A DNA stretch of 64,000 nt from Prescottella sp. R16 (lineage in GTDB: Bacteria > Actinomycetota > Actinomycetes > Mycobacteriales > Mycobacteriaceae), in NCBI RefSeq assembly GCF_030656875.1, contig NZ_CP130943.1:3658001-3722000 (forward strand), read 5' to 3'. The position numbers and the translations under genes were made by a program. The notes under the pieces are model-generated. The model did no database searches. It saw nothing but the letters and a program-made list of their open reading frames with translations, and had not been told where the DNA came from. Numbering within the stretch: the stretch's first letter is position 1; the number at the start of each line of letters is the position of its first letter. Below, piece after piece: positions 27,820 to 36,530 of this stretch.

Positions 27820-28436
27820 GGCTGCCCCGGCAGCAGTTCGACCATGAGGGCCTCGCAGTCGGCGAGCACCGTGCCGTCGAGGTCGCGCAGTTCGGCGGTG
27901 CAGAAGATCTTGCGGCCCGAGGTGCGTTCCACCCGGCCCTCGACGACCAGCTCGGTGTCGATCGGGGTGACCTTGCGGTAGTTGACGTGCAGGTATCCGG
28001 TGCGGGCGATGGGATGCCCGGCGGCGTGCACGATCATGCCGAGCATGTCGTCGAACAGCAGCCCGATGGTGCCGCCGTGGGCGGCGTCGTTGCCGCCGCG
28101 GTGGAACGTGCGGAACCTGCCGCGGGCCCGGACGCCGTCCGCGTCGACCTGTTCGAACAGCCACGGCAGAAGCAACAGGCTGCCCCGCCCGGGCAGGTGC
28201 CGGTTGAAGCCGGCCGGTGAGCGTCCCTCCGGCACCGTGTACGGCTCGAGCAGATCGCTCACCTCGTCGATGCGGGCGGTGACGGCGGCGAGGTCCGTGT
28301 CGGGCAGGTGCGTGGAGACGGCCAGATCCTGCAGGCGGCGCAGCGATTCGACGAACCGCCCGTAGTTCGGTCCGGCCTCGGTCGGCGTGAAGTCGAGGAA
28401 ACCGATCCGGCGTTCGTTCTGCACCTGTTCGCTCAT
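27816..28436 (-). CDS. Hot-dog thioesterase, candidate DHNA-CoA hydrolase
   Basis: The 206-residue protein ends in a PaaI-type hot-dog domain (about 105-200) with HGGTIGLLFDDMLG, where the Asp of the helix is the usual catalytic residue, and TGYLHVNYRKVTPIDTELV. It overlaps menC by four bases and is divergent from menB, whose product DHNA-CoA must be hydrolysed to continue menaquinone synthesis. That enzyme is a hot-dog thioesterase in E. coli and cyanobacteria, so this is a good candidate, though another acyl-CoA substrate is possible. Confidence 0.72.
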   Translation of the reverse strand: MSEQVQNERRIGFLDFTPTEAGPNYGRFVESLRRLQDLAVSTHLPDTDLAAVTARIDEVSDLLEPYTVPEGRSPAGFNRHLPGRGSLLLLPWLFEQVDADGVRARGRFRTFHRGGNDAAHGGTIGLLFDDMLGMIVHAAGHPIARTGYLHVNYRKVTPIDTELVVEGRVERTSGRKIFCTAELRDLDGTVLADCEALMVELLPGQP

Positions 28437-28487
28437 TCCTGCACGGTAGCGCCGAGCCGTTCCCGTCCGGCGCCTATCCTCGGGTCC

Positions 28488-29381
28488 GTGACTTTCGACC
28501 CGCAGCTCTGGCGCCCTGTCCCCGGCTTCGAGGACCTCACCGACATCACGTACCACCGTCATGTCACCGAGGGCATCGTCCGCATCGCGTTCGATCGCCC
28601 CGAGGTCCGAAATGCCTTCCGCCCGCACACCGTCGACGAGCTGTACCGCACGCTCGACCACGCCCGGACGACGTCCGACGTGGGCTGTGTCCTGCTCACC
28701 GGCAACGGCCCCAGCGAGAAGGACGGCGGTTGGGCGTTCTGTTCGGGCGGCGATCAGCGCATCCGCGGCCGCAGCGGCTACCAGTACGCGTCGGGAGAGA
28801 CGGCGGAGACGGTGGATCCGGCGCGCGCCGGGCGGCTGCACATCCTCGAGGTGCAGCGGCTGATCCGGTTCATGCCGAAGGTCGTCATCGCCCTCGTCAA
28901 CGGCTGGGCCGCGGGCGGCGGGCACAGCCTGCACGTCGTGTGCGATCTGACGCTGGCGTCGCGGGAGCACGCCCGGTTCAAGCAGACCGACGCCGACGTG
29001 GGCAGCTTCGACGGCGGCTACGGCAGCGCCTACCTCGCGAAGATGGTGGGCCAGAAGTTCGCCCGCGAGATCTTCTTCCTGGGCGACACCTACACCGCCG
29101 AGGAGATGCACCACATGGGTGCGGTGAACAAGGTCGTCGACCACGACGAACTCGAGAACGTCGCGATCGAGTGGGGCACCAAGATCAACGGCAAGTCACC
29201 GCAGGCGCAGCGCATGCTCAAGTACGCGTTCAACCTGCAGGACGACGGCCTGGCGGGCCAGCAGCTGTTCGCCGGCGAGGCCACCCGCCTCGCCTACATG
29301 ACCGACGAGGCCGTCGAGGGCCGCGACTCGTTCCTGCAGAAACGGGACCCGGACTGGTCGCCGTACCCCTGGTACTACTGA
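28488..29381 (+). CDS. menB: 1,4-Dihydroxy-2-naphthoyl-CoA synthase MenB
   Basis: MenB closes the naphthoate ring from o-succinylbenzoyl-CoA. The 297-residue crotonase-family protein shows GWAFCSGGDQRIRG, VNGWAAGGGHSLHVVCDLTLAS (oxyanion-hole glycines) and TDADVGSFDGGYGSAYLA, and it ends SPYPWYY as MenB proteins do. The GTG at 28488 is only about 8 bases beyond a -10-like TATCCT (28474-28479), so the mRNA is probably leaderless. Confidence 0.96.
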   Translation: MTFDPQLWRPVPGFEDLTDITYHRHVTEGIVRIAFDRPEVRNAFRPHTVDELYRTLDHARTTSDVGCVLLTGNGPSEKDGGWAFCSGGDQRIRGRSGYQYASGETAETVDPARAGRLHILEVQRLIRFMPKVVIALVNGWAAGGGHSLHVVCDLTLASREHARFKQTDADVGSFDGGYGSAYLAKMVGQKFAREIFFLGDTYTAEEMHHMGAVNKVVDHDELENVAIEWGTKINGKSPQAQRMLKYAFNLQDDGLAGQQLFAGEATRLAYMTDEAVEGRDSFLQKRDPDWSPYPWYY

Positions 29382-29402
29382 TCATTTCGCACTGCACGTC
29401 GT

Positions 29403-29442
29403 CGAGGTTCGCGTAGCAGGGAAGCCCGCTACGCGAACCTCG
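29403..29442. terminator. Bidirectional hairpin between menB and the FemAB-like gene
   Basis: A perfect 15-base stem, CGAGGTTCGCGTAGC (29403-29417) with its complement (29428-29442), lies between two convergent stops. Confidence 0.7.
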
Positions 29443-29462
29443 CGGTGCCCGAGGCGGCAGTC

Positions 29463-30566
29463 TCATTCGTACAACCACACATGATCGGGATTGGGCCGCA
29501 CACTCCGGCCCAGAATCCGATTCACTGCCACGGAGTGTTCGAGCCGTCCGCGCAGCACCTCGGCACGACGAATGGCATATCCGGATATCTTCTTCGCGGA
29601 GATCTGATAGGTGCCGATGTAGTCGACGACGTCTTTGGCGAAGGCCGTCTTGAACTGGCCGACGCCTTTCCGTGGATGATTCGGGTCGGCCATGTTCCAC
29701 GACGCGGGCGTTCCGTCCAGGTCGTACCGGAGGCAGCCTTGTTCCCGCGCCCATTTCATCGCCTCCCACTGCAGTGCGTATGCAGCGCGTGAATCCCCCA
29801 GGCCGCACAGCCGAGGGTCTCCGGGATTCTTTCGGACGGATCCGGCACCGAAGTACAGGGCGTTCTCACCGAAGGTGGTGACGAAGGACGAGGCCACGAC
29901 CTCACCGTCGTGGACGGCGAAGAACATCTGCCCGTTCCCGGAACTCGCGTAACGCTGGAGAATCGCGGACGAGGCCTGCTCTCCCGGAATCCAGAAACGT
30001 CCACCGCTGGTCGCGGACAACATTCCGTAGAAGATTCGACAGTTCTCGTCCGTGGTGTCGACCCGAACGGCCCGGACCCCTTCCCGCTCGGCACGATGAA
30101 TGGACTTTCTCGCACGTTTCTTGAAGCGCGCCGCCACCTCGTCCTCGGACCCGGTCAGATCCACGACGACGGTGTGGTCCTCCAGCCAGGATGCGGTGCG
30201 GTGGAGACCGTTCTGCTCGAGGTACGCGATGCTGTCGGGATCGTGCCGGAGCAACGTCTTCATCCTGACGGCGGACACGTTCTGCGCGGCAGCGAACTGC
30301 GCCAGGGCCCGTGCGGCGCGAACCATGTCCTCGGCCGTCGTGACCGGCGGCCCGATCAGCACCCACATCGTGCCCAGGAACGGGACCCGCACAGTGAATC
30401 CCGTGACCGCTTGCCCGTCGACCACGAGGTGGACCGGCGAGTATCCCTGCAGTTTCATTCCGTCGATATTTGCTTGCGAACGGTAGACGGTCCCCTCGTC
30501 GGGGCTCGCCAGCACGAGCCGGTCCCACTCGAGAATCTCGTCCGCGTCGGCGAATCGAATGTGCAC
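29463..30566 (-). CDS. FemAB/GNAT-fold acyltransferase-like protein
   Basis: The 367-residue protein has the tandem GNAT layout of the FemAB family: an N-terminal half up to about 175, the helical link FKKRARKSIHRAEREGV, and a C-terminal half with FAVHDGEVVASSFVTTFG and RYDLDGTPASW. FemAB proteins transfer amino acids from tRNA to peptidoglycan precursors, but related proteins do other transfers, and no cell-wall gene is adjacent. The GTG start has GGAGG upstream. Codon use appears less G+C-biased than in flanking genes. It is divergent from alkB. Confidence 0.75.
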   Translation of the reverse strand: MHIRFADADEILEWDRLVLASPDEGTVYRSQANIDGMKLQGYSPVHLVVDGQAVTGFTVRVPFLGTMWVLIGPPVTTAEDMVRAARALAQFAAAQNVSAVRMKTLLRHDPDSIAYLEQNGLHRTASWLEDHTVVVDLTGSEDEVAARFKKRARKSIHRAEREGVRAVRVDTTDENCRIFYGMLSATSGGRFWIPGEQASSAILQRYASSGNGQMFFAVHDGEVVASSFVTTFGENALYFGAGSVRKNPGDPRLCGLGDSRAAYALQWEAMKWAREQGCLRYDLDGTPASWNMADPNHPRKGVGQFKTAFAKDVVDYIGTYQISAKKISGYAIRRAEVLRGRLEHSVAVNRILGRSVRPNPDHVWLYE

Positions 30567-30727
30567 TACCGGCCTCCTGTCGGCTACACGGGCAGGAATC
30601 GGCGCCTCCCGTGCGCCGACCGGTCGAGCCGTCCCGTCCGACGTGCAGTCACACGAGTAGGCCGAACCCCCTCCACATCCGGCCACCTTACCGATGTTAC
30701 AGTTCACGCGTGGGGGCACAAGAAACA

Positions 30728-31903
30728 ATGAAAGACAATGTTTTCCGGTGGCGCGATCCTAAACGTTATCTCTGGCCGTTCGGACTGGCAGCGGCGGCGG
30801 GACCGTTCATAGCCTGGTTTCTCGGCACTTATGTCTGGGGACTGCTGTGGGGATTCGGCGGCTACTTGTTCGTGGTGGTCGTACCGTTGATCGACGCATT
30901 CACCGGAGCGGACAAGAGTAATCCGCCGGAAGAAGCGATGCGCACACTTTCCGCGGACAAGTACTATCGCTGGTGCACTTTCGCCTATCTTCCCCTCCAG
31001 TACGCCTCCTTCTTTTTCGGATTCTGGTGCATCGCATTCGCGCCGATGACGACCGGGGAGAAGACCGGCATGGCCATCACTCTCGCCGTGAGCGCCGCCA
31101 TCGGCATCAACGTGGCCCACGAACTCGGACACAAGAAACCTCGGCACGAGAAGTGGCTCGCGAAGATTGCGTTGGCGCAATCGTTCTACGGGCATTTCTA
31201 CATCGAACACAACATCGGCCACCACGTGCGTGTCGCCACTCCGGAGGATCCGGCCAGTGCCCGATTCGGTGAGTCCGTGTGGGTCTTCTTCCCCCGCGCG
31301 ATCTTCGGTGGACTCGTGAGCGCCGTGCGATTGGAATCCGCCCGCCTGCAACGCCGGGGTCACCGGTTCCTGAGCGTGCACAACGACATACTGCAGTCGT
31401 GGACCCTGAGCGTGCTGATGTCCGCGGCGATCGTCGTACTGTTCGGAATCGACATGATTCCGTGGATACTGCTGCAGGCATTCCTCGCCATGCTGCTCCT
31501 GGAAACCGTCAACTACATCGAGCACTACGGCCTGCTCCGCCCCGTCGGCCCGAACGGCAGGCCCGGCCGGGTCCTTCCGGAGCACAGCTGGAACAGCGAT
31601 CACTCGTGCAGCAATCTCTTCCTCTTCCATCTGCAGCGGCATTCCGACCACCACGCCAATCCTCGCCGGCGCTACCAGACGCTGCGGTCCTTCGACGATG
31701 CTCCCCAGCTGCCCGCGGGATATGCCGTCATGGTGGTGCTCGCGTTCGTTCCTCCGCTGTGGCGTCGAGTCATGGACCCCCGGGTGCTCGCCCACTACGG
31801 CGGCGATATCCGGCGAGTGAACGTGCAGCCGTCGAAAAGGGACAGGATCCTGCGGAGATACCCGGTCCCGCCCGAACAGGAATACGTCCGGCAGTCCACG
31901 TGA
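30728..31903 (+). CDS. alkB: Alkane 1-monooxygenase AlkB
   Basis: The 391-residue membrane di-iron hydroxylase oxidises terminal methyl groups of n-alkanes. All histidine boxes are present: HELGH (131-135), EHNIGHH (160-166), HLQRHSDHH (301-309), plus the HYG motif NYIEHYG (262-268); six hydrophobic segments fit. The rubredoxin genes that usually follow alkB in Rhodococcus are absent, so electron donors must come from elsewhere. The ATG at 30728 is used; an in-frame GTG six codons upstream is possible. Base composition looks lower in G+C than its neighbours. Confidence 0.93.
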   Translation: MKDNVFRWRDPKRYLWPFGLAAAAGPFIAWFLGTYVWGLLWGFGGYLFVVVVPLIDAFTGADKSNPPEEAMRTLSADKYYRWCTFAYLPLQYASFFFGFWCIAFAPMTTGEKTGMAITLAVSAAIGINVAHELGHKKPRHEKWLAKIALAQSFYGHFYIEHNIGHHVRVATPEDPASARFGESVWVFFPRAIFGGLVSAVRLESARLQRRGHRFLSVHNDILQSWTLSVLMSAAIVVLFGIDMIPWILLQAFLAMLLLETVNYIEHYGLLRPVGPNGRPGRVLPEHSWNSDHSCSNLFLFHLQRHSDHHANPRRRYQTLRSFDDAPQLPAGYAVMVVLAFVPPLWRRVMDPRVLAHYGGDIRRVNVQPSKRDRILRRYPVPPEQEYVRQST

Positions 31904-31972
31904 ATCGCCGATAGTCGCCGCGCATCCCTCGAGAACCCGGCGCGGTACCGCCACGACCCGCACACTGGATCC

Positions 31973-32407
31973 ATGACGGACCGTGAACGCCCGGCACCGG
32001 AGCACCGCCGCCCGGACGGCGTCACCGACGCCGAGGTGGAGGCTGTCGGCAGGGTGTCGGAGGCACTCGAGACCGTCGAACAGGCCCGCGGCCATCTGTA
32101 TGCGTTCCATCAGCTCCTGGGCCGGGCGGACCGCCAGCTCGGGGACGCCGTCGACAAGTTGCGCGACGCCGGGCACGACGAGACCGCGGACCGGCTCGAA
32201 ACGGACCTGGTGGGACGCAACGTCCTCGACGGTCGCTGGACGTTCCAGGTGGTCGAGGAGTTCGACGACACCTACTGGTCGGTGTTCCGGGACCACGAGC
32301 GCGCCGTCCGGGACGAGATCGTGGCCGGCCACCGGCACGTGTTCGAGGCGGAGATGAAGGAGGCCCGGCGCACACACGGCCGCCGCGGTCACGAGTCACG
32401 CCCCTGA
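31973..32407 (+). CDS. Uncharacterised hydrophilic helical protein
   Basis: The 144-residue protein is highly charged and predicted to be mainly helical, with segments such as VEQARGHLYAFHQLLGRAD and VVEEFDDTYWSVFRDHERAV. There is no signal or membrane helix. The product family is one I associate with actinobacteria but cannot name. It ends 18 bases before the VOC gene and may be co-transcribed. Confidence 0.65.
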   Translation: MTDRERPAPEHRRPDGVTDAEVEAVGRVSEALETVEQARGHLYAFHQLLGRADRQLGDAVDKLRDAGHDETADRLETDLVGRNVLDGRWTFQVVEEFDDTYWSVFRDHERAVRDEIVAGHRHVFEAEMKEARRTHGRRGHESRP

Positions 32408-32425
32408 CGGCAAGGAAGGACGACC

Positions 32426-32806
32426 GTGGAAATTCTCAGCAGCCGGACGATCCTGCGTCCCCGCGACTACGAGGTGACGCTGTCGTTCTACCGGGACGTG
32501 CTCGGCCTGGCGATCGCCCGCGAGTATCCGGGCGGGACGGTGTTCTTCGCGGGCCAGGGCCTGATCGAGGTGACGTCGCACGGCGGGTCGGGGCTGGAGT
32601 GCCGGTTCACGGGCGCCCTGTGGCTGCAGGTACGCAACCTCGCCGACGCCCACACCGAACTGGTGCGGGCGGAGATCCCGATCGTGCGGGAACCACAGCT
32701 CGAACCGTGGGGCCTGCGCGAGATGTGGATCGCGGACCCCGACGACATCCCGATCGTGCTGGTGCAGATTCCGGAAGATCACCCCATCCGACGCGACCTG
32801 CGCTGA
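32426..32806 (+). CDS. VOC/glyoxalase-fold protein
   Basis: The 126-residue protein has the paired beta-alpha-beta-beta-beta units of the vicinal oxygen chelate superfamily, with SFYRDVLGL in the first half and MWIADPDDIPIVLVQIPEDH at the end. It starts with GTG after AAGGAAGG. The M. tuberculosis gene next to pitA (Rv0546c) is of the same type and place. The substrate is unknown. Confidence 0.82.
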   Translation: MEILSSRTILRPRDYEVTLSFYRDVLGLAIAREYPGGTVFFAGQGLIEVTSHGGSGLECRFTGALWLQVRNLADAHTELVRAEIPIVREPQLEPWGLREMWIADPDDIPIVLVQIPEDHPIRRDLR

Positions 32807-32995
32807 CGCCCCGCCGTGTGCCTCTTCGGCAGTGGCGGCCACCGAAAAGACGCCCGGGTACCGAAGGCGCCCGGAGTGAGTGTCGACACACCCCCGGGAC
32901 CGTCGGTCCTGGTGACCGGAGAACGGAACCCGGTGTACCGCCCGTTCATCTGATGCTCGCTGTACTTTTACGCGTTCGATACGCACAATTCGCTT

Positions 32996-34225
32996 GTGAC
33001 CGCAGAGCTTGTCGTTCTCTTGGTGGTGGTCGTCACTGCCCTCGCATTCGACTTCACGAACGGCTTCCACGACACCGGGAACGCGATGGCCACATCCATC
33101 GCCACCGGCGCGCTCCGCCCCAAGGTGGCGGTGGCACTCTCGGCAACCCTCAATCTGATCGGCGCATTCCTCTCGGTGGAGGTTGCGGCGACGGTCGCGA
33201 AGGGTGTGGTCAATCTCGGTACCGTCAGCGGCGAGGCTCTGCTGTTGATCGTGTTCGCCGGACTGGTCGGCGGCATCCTGTGGAATCTGGCGACGTGGCT
33301 GTTCGGTTTGCCGTCGAGTTCGTCGCACGCCCTGTTCGGTGGCCTGATCGGTGCGGCGATCGCGTCGATCGGCATGAACGGTGTCGAGTGGGGTGGGGTG
33401 CTCGGCAAGGTCATCGTTCCGGCACTGCTCGCCCCCGTCGTCGCGGCGCTCGTCGCGGCGGTCGGCACGAAGCTGATCTACCGGATCACCCACGCCGTCC
33501 CCGAGAAGACCCGCAGCAAGGGGTTCCGGGTCGGCCAGGTCGGCACCGCGTCCCTCGTCTCGCTCGCGCACGGCACCAACGACGCCCAGAAGACGATGGG
33601 CGTCATCTTCCTGGCCCTGGTAGCGCACGGCTCGATCACCGCGGACGCCGAGATGCCGTTCTGGGTCAAGTTCAGCTGCGCGGTCGCGATCGCGCTCGGC
33701 ACCTACCTGGGTGGCTGGCGCATCATCCGCACGCTCGGCAAGGGCCTGGTGGAGATCTCCGCACCGCAGGGCATGGCCGCCGAATCCTCGTCCGCCGCGA
33801 TCATCCTCACCTCGAGCCATTTCGGGCTGCCGCTGTCGACGACGCATGTGGCGACCGGCTCGATCCTCGGTACCGGGCTCGGACGCAAGGGCGCCGAGGT
33901 GCGCTGGGGTGTGGCCGGGCGGATGGCCGTCGCATGGCTGATCACTCTGCCGTCGGCCGGTATCGTGGGCGCGATCTGCTGGGCACTGGCCCACGTGATC
34001 GGTGGTCTTCCCGGCGTTCTCGTCGTGTTCGCCCTGCTCGTCGCACTGTCCGCTTTCATGTACGTGCGCTCGCGCCGCGAGCCGATCGACCCCGACAACG
34101 TCAACGCGGAGTGGGACGGCGGGTTGACGCCTGCCGCCGACACCTCCGGATCGGATACGCCGGCGGCCGTGACGAACCGTCCGGGGCGTTCCCTCGACAC
34201 CGACCATCCCGCCAGCGGCACCTGA
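32996..34225 (+). CDS. pitA: PiT-family inorganic phosphate transporter
   Basis: The 409-residue membrane protein has two PHO4-type repeats: FDFTNGFHDTGNAMATSIATG near the N-terminus and SLAHGTNDAQKTMGVIF in the second half. About ten hydrophobic segments are present and the C-terminus is hydrophilic. It imports phosphate with a metal ion or proton and is usually constitutive and low affinity. The start is GTG (TAELVVLL). Confidence 0.94.
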   Translation: MTAELVVLLVVVVTALAFDFTNGFHDTGNAMATSIATGALRPKVAVALSATLNLIGAFLSVEVAATVAKGVVNLGTVSGEALLLIVFAGLVGGILWNLATWLFGLPSSSSHALFGGLIGAAIASIGMNGVEWGGVLGKVIVPALLAPVVAALVAAVGTKLIYRITHAVPEKTRSKGFRVGQVGTASLVSLAHGTNDAQKTMGVIFLALVAHGSITADAEMPFWVKFSCAVAIALGTYLGGWRIIRTLGKGLVEISAPQGMAAESSSAAIILTSSHFGLPLSTTHVATGSILGTGLGRKGAEVRWGVAGRMAVAWLITLPSAGIVGAICWALAHVIGGLPGVLVVFALLVALSAFMYVRSRREPIDPDNVNAEWDGGLTPAADTSGSDTPAAVTNRPGRSLDTDHPASGT

Positions 34226-34238
34226 GAGGAGAGGACCG

Positions 34239-34505
34239 ATGGATCTACTCACGGATACCGTGAACTCGCTGTGGCAGGTCGTCCTCGTCGGACTGTTGTT
34301 CGGCGCCGGGCTGCCGGCGATCTTCGCCCTCGGCCTGAAGTCCCTGTCGGTGGGTGCGGAGCCCGGGACGGACGGGCCGCCGTCGGCGGCCGGCAAGCTC
34401 GGCGCGGTGGCGTGTTTCGCGGTCGTACTGATCGCGATCACCGCTGGGATACTGATGTTGATGCAGGACTTCCTCGCCAGCAGCTTCAGCATCCACGTTT
34501 TCTGA
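34239..34505 (+). CDS. Small two-helix membrane protein linked to pitA
   Basis: The 88-residue protein has two hydrophobic helices (about 12-34 and 54-76) separated by a short glycine-rich loop. It begins 13 bases after pitA behind a strong GAGAGGAGAGG site. M. tuberculosis has a similar small membrane gene (Rv0544c) at this place, so the pair is conserved. It may assist the transporter, but no function is established. Confidence 0.75.
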   Translation: MDLLTDTVNSLWQVVLVGLLFGAGLPAIFALGLKSLSVGAEPGTDGPPSAAGKLGAVACFAVVLIAITAGILMLMQDFLASSFSIHVF

Positions 34506-34560
34506 ACGCGGTGACGGGCGTACCCGTCTCCGCTGTTCCTTCGTGAAAGTGATCGCACCG

Positions 34561-34917
34561 GTGAACAACAAGTTTTCGCTCCGCTCGGTCCTGGACTGGC
34601 TTCGTGCCGGTTACCCGGAGGGAATTCCTGCCAAGGACCATTTCGCGCTGCTCGCCGTACTCGGACGTCGGCTGACGGACGAGGAGATCAGCGAGATCAT
34701 CGAGCTGTCCATCGCGACCGCACACGAGCATCCGGATCGGCACGTCGACTACGACACCCTCCAGAAGATCATTGCCGGGGTGCTCCGTGAGGAACCCACC
34801 GAAGAAGACATCGAGCGGGTCACCGAACATCTCGTGGCGGGCGGGTGGCCCGTCGTCGATTCCGATGCGGCGGCGTCCACCGACGACCGTCAGGACGCGT
34901 CCGACAGCGAGCACTGA
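34561..34917 (+). CDS. DUF3349 protein, first of a tandem pair
   Basis: The 118-residue protein has the DUF3349 pattern: VLDWLRAGYPEGIPAKDHFALLAVLGRRLTDEE near the start and EEDIERVTEHLVAGGWPV near the end, with an acidic tail. The GTG at 34561 puts the conserved tryptophan at residue 13, the same place as in the second copy; a GTG at 34543 is less likely. Solved relatives form a small helical fold, and the function is unknown. Confidence 0.82.
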   Translation: MNNKFSLRSVLDWLRAGYPEGIPAKDHFALLAVLGRRLTDEEISEIIELSIATAHEHPDRHVDYDTLQKIIAGVLREEPTEEDIERVTEHLVAGGWPVVDSDAAASTDDRQDASDSEH

Positions 34918-34940
34918 CGGACCGAGACCGGGAGCATGAT

Positions 34941-35240
34941 GTGAGCCTGCCTCCTTTCCTCTCCTCGATCGTCGACTGGTTGCGCGCCGGATACCCCAAC
35001 GGTGTCCCGGAGCAGGACTACGTGCCGCTGTTCGCGTTGCTGACCCGCCGCCTGTCCGAGGACGAGGTGGACGTGGTCGCCGCGGCCCTCGTCGAGCACG
35101 GGGACCTTCCGATCTCCAAGACCGACATCCAGGTGCTGATCACGAAGATCACCAACGAGATGCCGCTCGAGTCGGACGTGGACCGGGTGCGCACCCATCT
35201 CGCGGAGGGTGGCTGGCCGCTCGCCGGACCCCGGCCCTGA
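34941..35240 (+). CDS. DUF3349 protein, second of a tandem pair
   Basis: The 99-residue protein is a clear paralogue of the preceding gene, sharing VDWLRAGYPNGVPEQDY, LLTRRLSEDEVD and VRTHLAEGGWPLAG. The GTG start follows GGGAG by six bases and lies 23 bases after the first copy. M. tuberculosis has one such gene (Rv0543c) next to menE. The two copies differ mainly in the tail and in charge. Confidence 0.82.
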   Translation: MSLPPFLSSIVDWLRAGYPNGVPEQDYVPLFALLTRRLSEDEVDVVAAALVEHGDLPISKTDIQVLITKITNEMPLESDVDRVRTHLAEGGWPLAGPRP

Positions 35241-35258
35241 CCGCCGTGACACGATCGG

Positions 35259-36449
35259 GTGGTGAGTTCGGTGCTGCGTGTTCTCCCCGTCCCGTCCGGC
35301 CCCGCGGTGGTCTCGATCCTGCCGGCACTGGGGCGCGCCCTCGGCGGTGACGGTCCCCCGCTGCTGCCGGTCCCCGAGGGGGACGCGAAGGAGACGGGCC
35401 GGTTGACGGCGGCGCTGCGTCCGGGCGAGCCGATCGACGAGACCGACGACGGCGTCGCGCTCGTACCGGCGACGTCGGGGACGACGGGGGTACCCAAGGG
35501 GGCGCTGTTGTCGGCGCGGGCGTTGCGGGCGAGCGGCACTGCGACACACGACCGGCTCGGTGGCCCGGGGGCGTGGCTGCTGGCGTTGCCGGCGCATCAC
35601 GTCGCGGGCCTGCAGGTGCTGTTGCGGAGTGTGCTGGCTGGGACGACGCCGGTGGTCGTCGACGTCGCGAACGGTTTCGATCCGCGGCTGCTGCCGGCGG
35701 CGGTGGATGCCCTGTCGGGTCCGCGCCGGTACACGTCGCTGGTGCCGACGCAGCTGGTCAAGGCGCTCGACCATGCCGACGCGACGGCCGCGCTGGCCGA
35801 CCTCGACGCTGTTCTGCTCGGTGGTGCGGCGACACCGGCACCGGTGCTGCGCCGCGCCGTCGACGCCGGGATCACGGTGGTGCGCACCTACGGGATGAGC
35901 GAGACGTGCGGCGGCTGCGTGTACGACGGCGTCCCGCTGGACGGGGCGAAGGTGCGGCTCGACGACGGTCGGGTGCTGCTCGGCGGCGACATGGTCGCGT
36001 CGGGGTATCGCGGTCTGCCGGGGCATCCGGCGTTCGCGGAGCCGGGCTGGTTCCGCACCGACGACGCGGGCCGGTGGGACGACGGCGTCCTGACCGTCGT
36101 CGGGCGGCTCGACGAGGCGATCTCGACGGGCGGGCTCACGGTGGTGCCGCAGGTGGTGGAGGCGGTGCTGGCGGAGCATCCGGGGGTGCGGGAGTGCGCG
36201 GTTCTGGGGGTGCCGGACGATCGGCTGGGGCAGCAGGTGGTGGCGGTCGTGGTGCCGGAGGCCGGGTGGGTGCCGTCGGTGCCGGAGCTGCGGGCGCACG
36301 TGGGCGCAACCCTGGACGTCACCGCGGCGCCGCGGGAGGTGCGGGTGCGCGAGTCGCTGCCGGTGCGGGGGCCCGGCAAGGTGGATCGGGCCGGTCTGCG
36401 CGCGTGGTGGCTCGCACACGACACCGCAGGTGGTCGAACGGGCAGTTGA
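35259..36449 (+). CDS. menE: o-Succinylbenzoate-CoA ligase MenE
   Basis: MenE activates o-succinylbenzoate with CoA and ATP. The 396-residue ANL-superfamily enzyme has the P-loop-like ATSGTTGVPKGAL (about 70-82), the YGMSETCGG aromatic motif, GWFRTDDAGRWDDG and the C-terminal catalytic lysine in PVRGPGKVDR. It is shorter than typical acyl-CoA ligases, as actinobacterial MenE proteins are. Two adjacent GTG codons (35259, 35262) could start it. Confidence 0.94.
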   Translation: MVSSVLRVLPVPSGPAVVSILPALGRALGGDGPPLLPVPEGDAKETGRLTAALRPGEPIDETDDGVALVPATSGTTGVPKGALLSARALRASGTATHDRLGGPGAWLLALPAHHVAGLQVLLRSVLAGTTPVVVDVANGFDPRLLPAAVDALSGPRRYTSLVPTQLVKALDHADATAALADLDAVLLGGAATPAPVLRRAVDAGITVVRTYGMSETCGGCVYDGVPLDGAKVRLDDGRVLLGGDMVASGYRGLPGHPAFAEPGWFRTDDAGRWDDGVLTVVGRLDEAISTGGLTVVPQVVEAVLAEHPGVRECAVLGVPDDRLGQQVVAVVVPEAGWVPSVPELRAHVGATLDVTAAPREVRVRESLPVRGPGKVDRAGLRAWWLAHDTAGGRTGS

Positions 36450-36470
36450 CGGGCCCCTCCGGCACCGCGC

Positions 36471-36524
36471 TTGCACCGCGTGCAAGTGCGGTGCAAGGCC
36501 TCTGCAAGCCGGCGCCGTCACAGT
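36471..36524 (+). promoter_or_regulatory. ABC-exporter promoter with 11-base direct repeats
   Basis: Three heptamers, GTGCAAG (36480), GTGCAAG (36491) and CTGCAAG (36502), recur at exactly 11 bases, one helical turn. A -10-like CACAGT (36519-36524) stands 10 bases beyond the last repeat and 6 bases before the ATG, implying a leaderless mRNA. An overlapping inverted repeat, TTGCACCGC (36471-36479) with GCGGTGCAA (36488-36496), is also present. Direct heptamers at 11-base spacing just before the -10 are the known architecture of SARP-activated promoters. Confidence 0.62.
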
Positions 36525-36530
36525 CGGGGC

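Noticed and set aside
30704..32392. A 562-codon frame antisense to alkB and the following gene
   Set aside because: Histidine- and arginine-rich shadow; alkB on the other strand has all catalytic histidine boxes.
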